Part shown: positions 1 through 9,051 of the stretch, one piece after another
Layout of the letters: every line of letters starts with the position of its first letter
Numbering within the stretch: position 1 is the first letter of the stretch
Source of the DNA: Bifidobacterium asteroides
GTDB lineage: Bacteria; Actinomycetota; Actinomycetes; Actinomycetales; Bifidobacteriaceae
Direction: 5' to 3'
DNA length: 64,000 nt
Assembly (NCBI RefSeq): GCF_019469425.1
Contig: NZ_CP048272.1
Coordinates: 1,054,001-1,118,000 of the forward strand
Made by a program: the position numbers and the translations under genes
The notes under the pieces: model-generated
What the model was told of the DNA's origin: nothing
The model's database searches: none
The model's input: the letters and a program-made list of their open reading frames with translations, nothing else

Positions 1-207
1 GTTGTTCTCACTAATCCAAAGTTGTTCCCGATCACGGTAGGACTGACCCAATGGCAGACAAAATCCCAGGCCGGAGCAGCATCAGAACAGGTCTGGAATC
101 TGGTGACTTCAGGAGCCTTCATCTCGATTATTCCCATGGTCTTGGCTTTCCTCTTCCTGCAAAGGTACTGGGTAGGAGGATTGACGGCCGGATCGGTCAA
201 ATCATGA
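1..207 (+). CDS. Carbohydrate ABC transporter permease, MalG-like (C-terminal fragment)
   Basis: The reading frame is open from the first base and stops at 205-207, so only the last 68 codons lie in the window. The tail has the shape of the last part of a MalG/LacG-type inner-membrane permease: a short polar segment with many Q, A and S residues, one hydrophobic helix ending in FLFLQRYWVGGL, and a short Gly/Ser-rich end. That FLQRYWVGG-type ending is typical of sugar-importer permeases of this class. The substrate cannot be read. A LacI-family gene begins 153 bases downstream on the same strand and probably controls this transporter operon. The identification rests on the C-terminus only. Confidence 0.75.
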   Translation, partial: VVLTNPKLFPITVGLTQWQTKSQAGAASEQVWNLVTSGAFISIIPMVLAFLFLQRYWVGGLTAGSVKS

Positions 208-279
208 TTCAAGGAAGGGCCTGGTGTTTAGGCTGTATCTTCTTTGTTGAGATAAACTGAAAATAGAATTGTTGTTACG

Positions 280-330
280 TATTCCGAATTCGCATAAGTC
301 CACTATGTGGAGTTGCGTGAATTCGGAATA
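280..330. promoter_or_regulatory. Inverted repeat, candidate LacI-family operator pair
   Basis: Arms TATTCCGAATTC (280-291) and GAATTCGGAATA (319-330) are perfect 12-base inverted repeats separated by 27 bases. Each arm also contains a short palindromic core around GAATTC. The pair sits just upstream of the LacI-family gene at 361, in the gap after the permease, so autoregulation is a natural inference. A role as a transcription terminator is less likely because no T-run follows. Confidence 0.5.
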
Positions 331-360
331 TATGTAATTGCCGATTGGTAAGGGGCTCTA

Positions 361-1473
361 TTGACAACCAGAGTGACTATCAAGGATGTAGCCAGGCATT
401 CTGGTGTTTCCATCAAAACAGTGTCCAATGTCATCAACGGTACAGGCAGCATGCGTGATTCCACCAGAAAACGCGTGCAGGACTCCATTCGTGAACTTGG
501 CTACATGATCAATGTATCGGCCCGTTCATTAAAAACGGGTGCCACCAAGCTTATAGGCCTGGGGATTTTCGATTTTTCGCAGCCATTCGCCCCTTATTTG
601 GCAGATAAAGTCATAGACATATCACGAAAACACGGATACGGAACAGTAATTAGCACTTACGGGTCGGACGGATCAGGTCTGCCTGTCATCATGGACGAAA
701 TCACAAAGCTGTCAGCAGATGGGTGGCTGCTTTTTTCGGACCAGCCTTTAAAAAACGGAGGCATCATCCTCGATCAGCCTTATCCGATCGTTTTAGCCGG
801 TGATTACAACTCCTATGATCGTGTTGACTGGGTGACTATGCCTAATACGAGAGCCATTCGGTATGTCACAGGCAGGTTACTGGATATGGGATGTCGTCGT
901 ATAGCAGTCTTCGGTGCACCGGAGAAGTCAAAGACGCGCAATGAATACATGTGCGCTACCGAAGGCCTGCAGGAACTGAGAATTAGGGGATATATAGAGG
1001 CCTTCGAAGAGCGGGGACTGCCGGTGGATTGGCGGATGCTTCTGCCGAAGGATTGGATGGAAGGAGTCAGTGGCGTACAGGCTGTGACACAAATGTTGTC
1101 CAGAGGTATACGCCCGGATGCGATTATTTGCCTGACTGATGCTATGGCACTGGGTGCCTTGCATGGTTTGCAGAACGAGGGAATCCGTATCCCTGAAGAT
1201 GTCCAAGTCGTGGGATTCGACGATGTGCCGGAGTCGTCCTATTCGACTCCATCACTAACGACCATTGATCCATGCCTGAATGACTACGTTGAGCATGCTA
1301 TTGATATGTTGATTGAGCGCATCCATGGGTACAAGGGCAAATCCAGGACCTTTGTGACTGATTTCCGACTCGTTGAGAGAGATTCAACCCTGGCGTTCCC
1401 GACAGAAAAACATACTGTAGCAATAGCTGCAACTAACAGAGCAGTGGCGGCCCGACCTTTGAATGTGATTTAA
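361..1473 (+). CDS. LacI-family transcriptional regulator
   Basis: This 370-residue protein has the LacI/GalR layout. The N-terminal helix-turn-helix starts at residue 4 (TIKDVARHSGVS), followed by the hinge helix region and a periplasmic-binding-like effector domain. The phrase VQVVGFDDVPESS near residue 280 is the usual family signature in the C-terminal subdomain. It starts with TTG at 361, preceded by AAGGGG at about 350-355; no ATG or GTG start nearby fits the family N-terminus better. Family members repress sugar uptake operons and release DNA when a sugar binds. The upstream sugar ABC permease and the inverted repeat at 280-330 fit that role. The effector sugar is unknown. Confidence 0.9.
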   Translation: MTTRVTIKDVARHSGVSIKTVSNVINGTGSMRDSTRKRVQDSIRELGYMINVSARSLKTGATKLIGLGIFDFSQPFAPYLADKVIDISRKHGYGTVISTYGSDGSGLPVIMDEITKLSADGWLLFSDQPLKNGGIILDQPYPIVLAGDYNSYDRVDWVTMPNTRAIRYVTGRLLDMGCRRIAVFGAPEKSKTRNEYMCATEGLQELRIRGYIEAFEERGLPVDWRMLLPKDWMEGVSGVQAVTQMLSRGIRPDAIICLTDAMALGALHGLQNEGIRIPEDVQVVGFDDVPESSYSTPSLTTIDPCLNDYVEHAIDMLIERIHGYKGKSRTFVTDFRLVERDSTLAFPTEKHTVAIAATNRAVAARPLNVI

Positions 1474-1921
1474 AAGCCGCCAGAAATGAGATCGTTTATT
1501 GAAGCAATTTCTAGTGGATTTGCTTTGAGGCTGGCCATCTGTGTGATTGGTTGATTTTAGTTCTCCAACTTTTTTAGTATCCTGGCAGTAGTTTCTCATT
1601 CGTATATTTTGCATCAGACGAGATGCACATGAGGATCTATCTGCATTCAGTGACGGTTGGTCTGGCCTTTACCTGCTTTTGTAAGAAAGGTTCTCGATTT
1701 CCATAATGCAAGATTCAGTCACCGCTTTTGACAGGTCTTTTTTTTCTCATTCCTTGCACTCTTGCATGAACAATCACTGTCAGGCTCCTGTCTGGACGAG
1801 CTGTGGACGACTGCATATTCGACCACATGTTCCTGCTCGATCACGGCGATTCCGGCATCCAATCCATCATGATGGTGGGCGCTCAATCGGGTACCCATGA
1901 TGACGGAATGAAGGTGCGACT
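1474..1921. other. Intergenic region, no recognisable gene
   Basis: These 448 bases separate the LacI-family gene from the peptidase gene. They are more AT-rich than the flanking genes and contain an eight-T run near 1738-1745. Short open frames here have no family features. No convincing terminator stem or promoter pair could be picked out. Confidence 0.5.
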
Positions 1922-2587
1922 ATGGCCTGTGCGCGTGACCATAAGAACAAGGGCATAGGGCGAGTTACCAGCCGGATGCCCATCATGCCTTCTGGCTGTC
2001 GGCCTCCCTGGTTTCCCAGAACGCTGCTGGTGCTGATCCTGGCACTTGTCCTGTCGGCCGCAGGGCCTACGGCAACCGTCACGGCTCAGCCTGCGCCGGC
2101 TCTGCCTTCGGCTGCAGCTCCGGTGCAGAACGGTCGAGTTGCCTCATCGACCTCAGTATGCCGCCGGGGCTGGCTGTGGCCGCTTGAACCTCTACCCGCC
2201 CATAAGGCCGCCCCAAGGGTTATACGTCCCTTCGACCCTCCGGACCGTCCGTGGCTGAGCGGTCATCGAGGGATTGATCTGGCGGCGGAGCAAGGCAGTA
2301 TTATCCGTGCTCCGGCAGACGGCATCCTCGCCTTCGCGGGTTCCGTAGCAGGCAAGGACGTGGTCTCCATACTTCACGGCAACCTGGTCTCCACCTACGA
2401 GCCTGCACAGAGCTCTCTGCCAACAGGGACCCGGCTGCAGGCCGGGGCAATTTGGGGAAAGGTAGAAGGGGCCTCCGACCACTGTGCTCAGGAATGTCTG
2501 CACTGGGGTCTGAAAGACGACCAAGGCCATTATCTGGATCCCGGTGCCAAAGTCGGAGGGCATCGGATTCGACTCAAACCCTTATAG
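1922..2587 (+). CDS. M23-family (LytM-like) peptidase, secreted or anchored
   Basis: The protein has 221 residues. A basic N-terminus is followed by a hydrophobic segment at about residues 33-47 (TLLVLILALVLSAAG), which acts as a signal or anchor. The C-terminal half has the M23 fold: GHRGIDLA supplies His115 and Asp119, and CLHWGL supplies His194. Canonical M23 enzymes carry HxH at the last site. Here the first position is Cys192, a form I recall from other actinobacterial members, so activity against peptidoglycan cross-bridges is plausible but not certain. A start at 1922 is supported by GAAGG about seven bases upstream; 1978 is an alternative. In several actinobacteria an M23 gene lies near rpsB. 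Here about 10 kb separates them. Confidence 0.8.
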   Translation: MACARDHKNKGIGRVTSRMPIMPSGCRPPWFPRTLLVLILALVLSAAGPTATVTAQPAPALPSAAAPVQNGRVASSTSVCRRGWLWPLEPLPAHKAAPRVIRPFDPPDRPWLSGHRGIDLAAEQGSIIRAPADGILAFAGSVAGKDVVSILHGNLVSTYEPAQSSLPTGTRLQAGAIWGKVEGASDHCAQECLHWGLKDDQGHYLDPGAKVGGHRIRLKPL

Positions 2588-2697
2588 AAGCGACAGCGCC
2601 ACTCAGGTGACTCGCGCGTTTACAGACCGGGTATATCGCCAGCCCGGGGGAGCGGTTAGAATCGTTAAGCACAACGCCGTTTCAGCAGGGAGTGGTC

Positions 2698-4533
2698 ATG
2701 CAGAACATGCAGCAAGAATTCACGCGTCCGCTTGAGGAGCCGATAGATGCTGATGCCAGCGTCTTCTCCCTGCTTGAGGACAGGGTGGAGCGCCTGGGGG
2801 ATGATCCTTTGATCGAATACCGGAGCAGACGTGAGTGGAGCACCATCACGGCCCGTGAGTTCCTGGATCGTGTGATCGGACTGGCCAAGGGGCTTATGGC
2901 CCGGGGGATAGGTCGGGGGGATTCGGTGGCCATCGTCTCGCACACCAGATGGGAGTGGACTGCTCTGGACATGGCCATCCTCGCCATTGGAGCGGTGACG
3001 GTGCCAGTCTACGAGACAGACTCGCCTGATCAGATCCGGCGCATCTTCAACGACTCCCATGTCGGCATGGCCTTTCTGGAGGATGACGACATGAGAGCCC
3101 GGGTGGACGCGGTTCGTTCCCAATGCGCCTATCTGAACGACCTTTATGTGATCACCAGGGGAGCTCTGACCACCATGACCGCCTATGGACGGGCGGTGGA
3201 CCAGGCGGACTTCCAAGCCCGGACCGACTCGGTGCAAGGCTCCGACCTGGCTACCATCGTCTACACCTCAGGCTCCACGGGCAAGCCCAAGGGCATTGAA
3301 CTCAGCCATAGCAACATCGTCTTCACTGTGCGATCGGGTGCTCAGGCAGTCCCTGACATCTGCCTGGGCGAGGGCAGACGGCTTCTGCTCTGCCTACCCC
3401 TGGCTCACGCCTTCGCCCGCTGCCTGCAGTTCTTCGCCATCGCCACGGACCTCACCTTGGGGCTTACCGGGTCCATCCGCAATCTGCTCCAGGACATGCA
3501 GACCTTCAAACCCACTTTCATCCTGGCTGTGCCGCGAATCTTCGAGAAGATCTACAACGCCGCATCCCAGCGAGCCGGCACAGGCGCCAGGGGCAGAATT
3601 TTCCTGGATGCTGCAGGTGTGGCCAGGCAGTGGTCCCGTCATCAGCAGACCGGCAGCCGAGTTCCTGTGTCGCTGAAGACCAAGCACCTCATGTATACGG
3701 GCACTGTCTACGATCCCATCCTGGAGGCCCTGGGTGGCCGGGTCAAGTATGCCATTTCGGGCGGAGCCCCTCTGGACAGGGACATTGCGGACTTCTTCAA
3801 TGGCATAGGCCTGCCCTTGCTGGAGGGCTACGGCATGACCGAGACCATGGGTCCGGTGACGGTCAACCCCACCAAGGGCTACCGGCTGGGCACCATCGGT
3901 CTGCCCATGCCCGGCATCACCGTGGGCATCGACCAGGAGGACCAGCTATGCGTCAAGGGTCCCGACGTCTGCATGGGCTACCACAACCATCCCGAAATCA
4001 CCACCAGGCAGATTCGCGACGGTTGGCTGCTGACCGGCGATCTGGGCAGTCTGGACGAGGACGGGTTCGTTCGGTTGACTGGCCGGCGCAAGGAAATCAT
4101 CATTACTGCTGGTGGCAAGAACATCTCGCCGGTGCTGCTGGAGACGGCCGTTGAACGTTCGCCCATCATCAGCCACTGTATGGTCATCGGGGACCGCAGG
4201 CCATTCATCTCGGCCTTGATCACCCTCAATCCCGAGGAGGTTGACCGCTGGCTGCGGGACCAGGGCGCCGAGCCTTTGAAAGATGCTGCTGCGGCTGGGG
4301 GGAACCCCATCATCCGCACCGAGGTCGACCGTGCCGTGGATGCGGCCAATGCCGAGGTCTCACGGGCCGAGGGCATTCGCCGCTATCTGATTCTGGACCA
4401 GGACTTCACTCGAGAGAACGGTCTGCTCACCGCATCATACAAGCCCCGCCGGCAGGAGGTTCTCAAGCGGTATGAGGATCGGATCGAGCGGGAGATCTAT
4501 GCTCAGAGACCCGCGTCTGCCGGTTTGATGTAG
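2698..4533 (+). CDS. Long-chain fatty acid-CoA ligase (AMP-forming), first copy
   Basis: A 611-residue ANL-superfamily enzyme that would activate fatty acids with ATP and CoA. Visible motifs are the phosphate-binding loop YTSGSTGKPKG (about residue 190), the adenine-side motif GYGMTET, the hinge region with TGD and GRRKEIIITAGGKNISP, and a C-terminal Lys region. The long FadD15-like spacing fits long-chain substrates. An in-frame GTG at 2692 gives a longer form, but AGGGAG at 2687-2692 is correctly spaced only for ATG 2698. A close paralogue lies at 9633-11627. Bifidobacteria are not known for beta-oxidation, so the role is probably activation of exogenous fatty acids for lipids. Its last 31 bases overlap the end of the convergent lipoprotein gene. 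Confidence 0.9.
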   Translation: MQNMQQEFTRPLEEPIDADASVFSLLEDRVERLGDDPLIEYRSRREWSTITAREFLDRVIGLAKGLMARGIGRGDSVAIVSHTRWEWTALDMAILAIGAVTVPVYETDSPDQIRRIFNDSHVGMAFLEDDDMRARVDAVRSQCAYLNDLYVITRGALTTMTAYGRAVDQADFQARTDSVQGSDLATIVYTSGSTGKPKGIELSHSNIVFTVRSGAQAVPDICLGEGRRLLLCLPLAHAFARCLQFFAIATDLTLGLTGSIRNLLQDMQTFKPTFILAVPRIFEKIYNAASQRAGTGARGRIFLDAAGVARQWSRHQQTGSRVPVSLKTKHLMYTGTVYDPILEALGGRVKYAISGGAPLDRDIADFFNGIGLPLLEGYGMTETMGPVTVNPTKGYRLGTIGLPMPGITVGIDQEDQLCVKGPDVCMGYHNHPEITTRQIRDGWLLTGDLGSLDEDGFVRLTGRRKEIIITAGGKNISPVLLETAVERSPIISHCMVIGDRRPFISALITLNPEEVDRWLRDQGAEPLKDAAAAGGNPIIRTEVDRAVDAANAEVSRAEGIRRYLILDQDFTRENGLLTASYKPRRQEVLKRYEDRIEREIYAQRPASAGLM

Positions 4534-6122
4534 CCGGTATCGATCAGCGTCGCCTTGAGGTTGGAGGCTGACACCGCAACCAAGGGTCTTGACAAGCGGC
4601 GCACCTGTTTGCCGTTCTGGTTGATGGCCTGGATCGTGTTCATGGCTGGCACCTTACCCTGGCTGTTGAGGCCGATGCAAGCCTTGGCGATATCAGCCGC
4701 CAACCCAAGCCTGTCCTCTAGGCCGGTCATCCACTGACGTCCGTCCACGATTTGAGGGATGTTGTCCACGTAGGCGCCATATCCGCTGATGATGGGCCAG
4801 GCGGCGTGGTCGTCCGAGGGCGTGGATTCCTGAGTTTTGCCCGTGGTCTGCTGTGAAGAATCTGCATCCGACCCTGTCTGATTCCGGGTTGCAGGGTCCT
4901 GGGCGGGTTTGGGAACGCGCTGCCGATGCAGATCCTGGCGGCCGGCCATGGATCCGACAATGCCTGATATGGAAATCTCCGGGTTGACATCTGCCGATGT
5001 ACCTCGATACCCCAGATCCCCGAGCTCAGAGACCACCCCGGAAACAATGAAGTCGTTCATGGCCAGAATGCCGTCCACCTCGGTACGGGTCTTGGTGCCA
5101 TCGCTCATGGCCAGACGGGTCGCCAGCTCCTTGCCGGTAGCAGAAGCATCCTTGCCTGGGTCAAAAGCGACCGTCTGCCAGTCCTTCTCGGTGCTGTCTG
5201 CTTGCAGGCGCCCCGAGGGGCTGACAGCCCGGCCATCCCTGAAATAGGGGCCAAGCACTTGCCAGATTCCGGCGAAGGCCTGGGCGGGGAAAGAACTCTG
5301 CGCATCCTGCTCCTCTTGCCTTCCCTGCTGAGCCTGGCTGGCTTCAGCATCCTTGTCGGCAGAGGAGGCATCAGAGGAAGATGTCTCGGCTGTGCGGTTC
5401 GGCAGCAGAATCTCGATGCGGCAGGGGTTGTTCTTGCTGGCCTTGTCCAGCTCCAGCTTGCTGGCCAGCTTGTCCGCCTGCATTTGACCGATGGCCCGTG
5501 CATCAGACAACTGTACGAACAGATCCGGCTGAATGCCCGGCACCTGATTGGCCAGCAGCACCAGATGCATGCCCGCGCCCGCGGCCAGCCGCAGAGACGA
5601 GACCAGGCGTGCACTCGCCTTGTCTCTGGCATCAGTATCCAGTGACTTGCTGATGTAGTCGCCATACTGGCGGGTAATGGAGTCAGGCGAGGTCATGGGT
5701 GCCACCACCAGTGTGGTCGGCTCTGCGGTCTTCCCGGCCTTGCGCTCTGAAAGACGGTTGACCACGTAATCCTGCAGTTCCTTGCTTTGATCCTCCAGAT
5801 TCCCGCTGGTGTAGGCATCGATGCGCTTGCCGGAAAGATGCTCCTTGGTCAGTGCCGCCTTGAGCTCTGGAACCAGGGCGGCCCACTTGTTGATGGGTGT
5901 GTGCTGGGAGAGGGTGATGCCGTCGGAGGGAGTGAAAATGGCCACTCGACCGGGCACTTCGGCAGCTGCCGTGGAGGTCGCCTGGCTCTGCGGGGCGTTT
6001 GGGGAGAATGATTTCCCTCCGCCCATGGCCGGACCGCAGGCACCAGCCGATGCCACCATGAACAGGCATGCCAGCAGGGCCAGCAAGCCTGACAAATGCC
6101 GTGCAAAGCCGGTCTTCTTCAC
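4503..6122 (-). CDS. Putative lipoprotein with a type I periplasmic-binding-protein fold
   Basis: A 539-residue protein starting with GTG at 6122. AAGGAG lies five bases upstream (6128-6133 on the plus strand), a better choice than the longer frame to 6224. Residues 1-28 are a classic lipoprotein signal ending at AGAC with Cys29. The mature part resembles sugar-binding proteins of the RbsB/XylF type: a GRVAIFTPS-like first strand, DGILAMNDFIVSGVVSELGDLG, and a late SGYGAY...QIVDGRQWMT segment typical of the ligand cleft and hinge. Two Ser/Asp/Gln-rich linkers interrupt it. No permease or ATPase is adjacent, so it is an orphan; sensing or a shared transporter are possibilities. It ends inside the convergent acyl-CoA ligase gene. 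Confidence 0.65.
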   Translation of the reverse strand: MKKTGFARHLSGLLALLACLFMVASAGACGPAMGGGKSFSPNAPQSQATSTAAAEVPGRVAIFTPSDGITLSQHTPINKWAALVPELKAALTKEHLSGKRIDAYTSGNLEDQSKELQDYVVNRLSERKAGKTAEPTTLVVAPMTSPDSITRQYGDYISKSLDTDARDKASARLVSSLRLAAGAGMHLVLLANQVPGIQPDLFVQLSDARAIGQMQADKLASKLELDKASKNNPCRIEILLPNRTAETSSSDASSADKDAEASQAQQGRQEEQDAQSSFPAQAFAGIWQVLGPYFRDGRAVSPSGRLQADSTEKDWQTVAFDPGKDASATGKELATRLAMSDGTKTRTEVDGILAMNDFIVSGVVSELGDLGYRGTSADVNPEISISGIVGSMAGRQDLHRQRVPKPAQDPATRNQTGSDADSSQQTTGKTQESTPSDDHAAWPIISGYGAYVDNIPQIVDGRQWMTGLEDRLGLAADIAKACIGLNSQGKVPAMNTIQAINQNGKQVRRLSRPLVAVSASNLKATLIDTGYIKPADAGL

Positions 6123-6313
6123 GTTCGCTCCTTCGTTCCGACAGAACCCGACTCTGGTCGGGTTCCGAGCAACCATTATGGGCTCTCGGGCAGGAGCGTA
6201 TGGAGCCTCCTTGCTTTTGCGCACAAGGTTCTCGCCTAGGGACAGACAGTCAAAACCGAACTGAGCAGATTAACCGCCTGCAACGGCCAGGAGATGATGC
6301 CGTGCCTGATCCG

Positions 6314-7564
6314 CTAGTCCGCCCTGGGGTCCTTGGCCGCTGTCGTAGTCGAAACCATACGCTCGGCGAGGGCATGGTCCAGGGCAGCCATAAACCCTTC
6401 GGTGTCCAGCCAGGGCTGGTCAGGACCGACCAGGCTGGCTAGGTCCTTGGTCATGCGGCCGGAGCGCACGGTCTCGACGACCACGGACTCCAGGGTTTGC
6501 GCAAACTGGGACACCTTGGGTGTGTCATCCAGCCGCGCCCGCTGCTTGAGTCCGCCGGTCCAGGCGAAAATGGATGCGATCGGATTGGTGGAGGTGGTTT
6601 CCCCTTTGAGCCAGCGCCGGTAATGCCTGGTCACGGTTCCATGGGCGGCCTCTGCCTCTACGGTCTGCCCATCGGCCGTCATCAGCATGGAATTCATGAG
6701 GCCGAGGGATCCGAACCCTTGAGCTATTGCATCGGATTGAACATCGCCGTCGTAGTTCTTGCAGGCCCAGACATAGCCTCCCTGCCACTTGAGGGAGGAG
6801 GCCACCATGTCGTCAATCAGCCGATGCTGGTAGGCCAGCCCCTCTTGTTCGAACCGACTTTGGTACTCCTGCTCGTAGACTCGGGCGAAAATGTCCTTGA
6901 ACCGGCCGTCATAGGCCTTGAGGATGGTGTTCTTGGTGCTTAGGTAGACCGGGTAGTGCCTCTGCAGGGCATAGTTGAAGCAGGAGCGCGCAAAGTCACG
7001 GATGGAGTCGTCAAGGTTGAACTGAACCTGGGCCACACCCGGACCTGGGTAGACGGTCACTTCTCGGGTCACCGGCTCGCCCCCGTCATCGGGGGTGAAG
7101 GTAACGCTCAGCTTTCCAGGCTCGGGCACGGTAAAATCAGTGGCCTGGTATTGGTCGCCAAAGGCATGGCGGGCCACCACGATGGGTTTGGACCATCCGG
7201 GAACCAGTCGGGGGATGTTGTCGATGACGATGGGCTCGCGGAAGATGGTTCCGCCAAGAATGTTGCGAATGGTGCCGTTGGGCGACTTCCACATGCGCTT
7301 GAGACCGAATTCCTTCACCCGGGCCTCGTCCGGGGTTATTGTGGCGCACTTGATGCCCACATGCTCGCGCTGAATGGCCTGAGCCGCCTGCACGGTGACC
7401 TTGTCGTCGGTGGCGTCCCTGTTGCGGATGCTCAAGTCATGATAGTCCAGGTCCACATCCAGATAGGGCAGAATCAGCCGTTCTTTGATCATTTTCCATA
7501 TGACCCGGGTCATCTCGTCACCGTCGAGCTCGACGATGCATCCCTTCACGGCGATCTTCTCCAT
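6314..7564 (-). CDS. icd: NADP-dependent isocitrate dehydrogenase
   Basis: This 416-residue enzyme oxidatively decarboxylates isocitrate to 2-oxoglutarate. It begins [20 protein letters not shown] and contains [19 protein letters not shown], both hallmarks of the homodimeric type found in eukaryotes and in some bacteria, not the E. coli type. [11 protein letters not shown] and [15 protein letters not shown] lie in the C-terminal half. The start is supported by AGGAGGT a few bases upstream. In bifidobacteria, which lack a full citric acid cycle, this step supplies 2-oxoglutarate for glutamate. It stands alone on the minus strand. The GarA-like gene at 28228, whose relatives control this branch point, lies in the same window. 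Confidence 0.95.
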   Translation of the reverse strand: MEKIAVKGCIVELDGDEMTRVIWKMIKERLILPYLDVDLDYHDLSIRNRDATDDKVTVQAAQAIQREHVGIKCATITPDEARVKEFGLKRMWKSPNGTIRNILGGTIFREPIVIDNIPRLVPGWSKPIVVARHAFGDQYQATDFTVPEPGKLSVTFTPDDGGEPVTREVTVYPGPGVAQVQFNLDDSIRDFARSCFNYALQRHYPVYLSTKNTILKAYDGRFKDIFARVYEQEYQSRFEQEGLAYQHRLIDDMVASSLKWQGGYVWACKNYDGDVQSDAIAQGFGSLGLMNSMLMTADGQTVEAEAAHGTVTRHYRRWLKGETTSTNPIASIFAWTGGLKQRARLDDTPKVSQFAQTLESVVVETVRSGRMTKDLASLVGPDQPWLDTEGFMAALDHALAERMVSTTTAAKDPRAD

Positions 7565-7727
7565 GGCGACCTCCTAACAGTGGGCGGGTCGGGGGCCGGA
7601 TCCTGCTCCCGGTGCCGCAGTTGCGCTCGCGGACAGTTCTATCCCAAGTTTGTTACCCTCCGTTCCCCTGCTCGTAACCCGTTCGTAGCACGCCGGAGCG
7701 TCATCATGAGGCGCTAGGCTGGCAGGT

Positions 7728-8852
7728 ATGACACAGGAAATCGAAATCGGTCTCGGCAAGAAGGCCACGGTGGCCTATACGCTCGATGATGTCTCCATAC
7801 TCCCATCAAGAAGGACCAGGGATCCCCAGGATGTGTCCACGGCCTGGCAGGTGGATGCCTACGAGTTCAACCTGCCTCTTCTGGCGGCGCCCATGGACTC
7901 GGTGACCAGTCCGGAGACGGCCATTGCCTTGGGACGGTTGGGTGGACTGGGCGTGCTGGACTTGGAGGGTTTATGGACCCGATACGAGGATCCGCGCCCT
8001 CAGCTGGATCAAATAGCCCATGCCTCGCCGGAGCAGGCTACCGGAGTCATTCAGGAGGCCTACCGTGAGCCGGTCAAGGCGGAACTGATCACCCGCCGTC
8101 TACAGGAGATTCGCAAGGCCGGGGTCACGGTGGCCGGTGCCCTGTCGCCTCAGCGCACCCAGGAGTTCTACGCTACAGTGGTCGATGCGGGCGTGGATCT
8201 CTTCGTGATCCGCGGCACGGCGGTCTCGGCTGAGCATGTCTCCACCAGTCATGAGCCTTTGGATTTGAAGAAGTTCATCTACGATCTGGACGTTCCGGTC
8301 ATCGTTGGCGGGGCTGCTACCTACCAGGCTGCCCTGCATCTGATGCGCACGGGTGCTGCCGGGGTGCTGGTCGGGTTCGGCGGGGGAGCCTCCTCTACTG
8401 ACTCCGCCACCATCGGAATTCAGGCTCCTATGGCCACGGCCATCTCGGATGTAGCCGAGGCGCGTCGCGACTACCTGGACGAGTCCGGTGGCCGCTACGT
8501 TCAGGTCATCGCCGACGGGGAGACCGGCACCTCGGGGTCCTTTGTCAAGGCTTTGGCTATGGGGGCCGATGCGGTCATGCTGGGCACGCCTCTGGCCAAG
8601 GCCATGGAGGCTCCCGGTCAGGGCATGCACTGGGGGGCCGAGGCACATCATCCTGAGCTGCCAAGGGGTCGCAGGGTCCAGGTTGGCCAGGTGGGGAGCC
8701 TGGAGCGCATACTCTTCGGACCCAGCGATCGCACCGATGGCAGCCTGAACCTGATCGGGGCCCTGCGCCGGGCCATGGCCTCCACCGGCTACGTGGATGT
8801 CAAGAACTTCCAGAAGTGCCGCGTGGCGGTGACTTCTGCTCCCCGCTGCTAA
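7728..8852 (+). CDS. guaB3: GuaB3-type IMP dehydrogenase family protein
   Basis: A 374-residue single TIM-barrel protein of the IMP dehydrogenase/GMP reductase family, without CBS domains. The N-terminus (LGKKATVAYTLDDVSILPSRRTRDP) and the barrel core with LAAPMDSVTSPETAIALGRLGGLGVL match the actinobacterial GuaB3 group. The catalytic loop of true IMP dehydrogenases carries a cysteine in a GxGSxC motif. Here the equivalent stretch reads GFGGGASSTDSATIGIQ, with no cysteine, so NAD-dependent IMP oxidation by the usual thioimidate mechanism is not expected. The start at 7728 has only a weak GGCAGG very close by. A strong hairpin terminator follows at 8896-8935. Confidence 0.85.
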   Translation: MTQEIEIGLGKKATVAYTLDDVSILPSRRTRDPQDVSTAWQVDAYEFNLPLLAAPMDSVTSPETAIALGRLGGLGVLDLEGLWTRYEDPRPQLDQIAHASPEQATGVIQEAYREPVKAELITRRLQEIRKAGVTVAGALSPQRTQEFYATVVDAGVDLFVIRGTAVSAEHVSTSHEPLDLKKFIYDLDVPVIVGGAATYQAALHLMRTGAAGVLVGFGGGASSTDSATIGIQAPMATAISDVAEARRDYLDESGGRYVQVIADGETGTSGSFVKALAMGADAVMLGTPLAKAMEAPGQGMHWGAEAHHPELPRGRRVQVGQVGSLERILFGPSDRTDGSLNLIGALRRAMASTGYVDVKNFQKCRVAVTSAPRC

Positions 8853-8895
8853 GCCGGACAGGGCATTCAAAGCCTATTTATCCACAATCGGTATC

Positions 8896-8935
8896 AAGGC
8901 CGGTTCAGGTTGACCACATTCCTGAACCGGCCTTT
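8896..8935. terminator. Rho-independent terminator after guaB3
   Basis: AAGGCCGGTTCAGG (8896-8909) pairs perfectly with CCTGAACCGGCCTT (8921-8934) around an 11-base loop. The 14-bp stem is GC-rich and ends in a short T run, so it should stop transcription from guaB3. Confidence 0.8.
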
Positions 8936-9051
8936 ACATTGCCTCAGCGCATTCTTACTCTAGACGTAATCGCTGTCGTTGCGTCGGTCGCCCAGTGCAC
9001 CTCGCCGGCATGATAGGGGGGACAAGCACATCGAAGTGCGAGGAGACAAGT

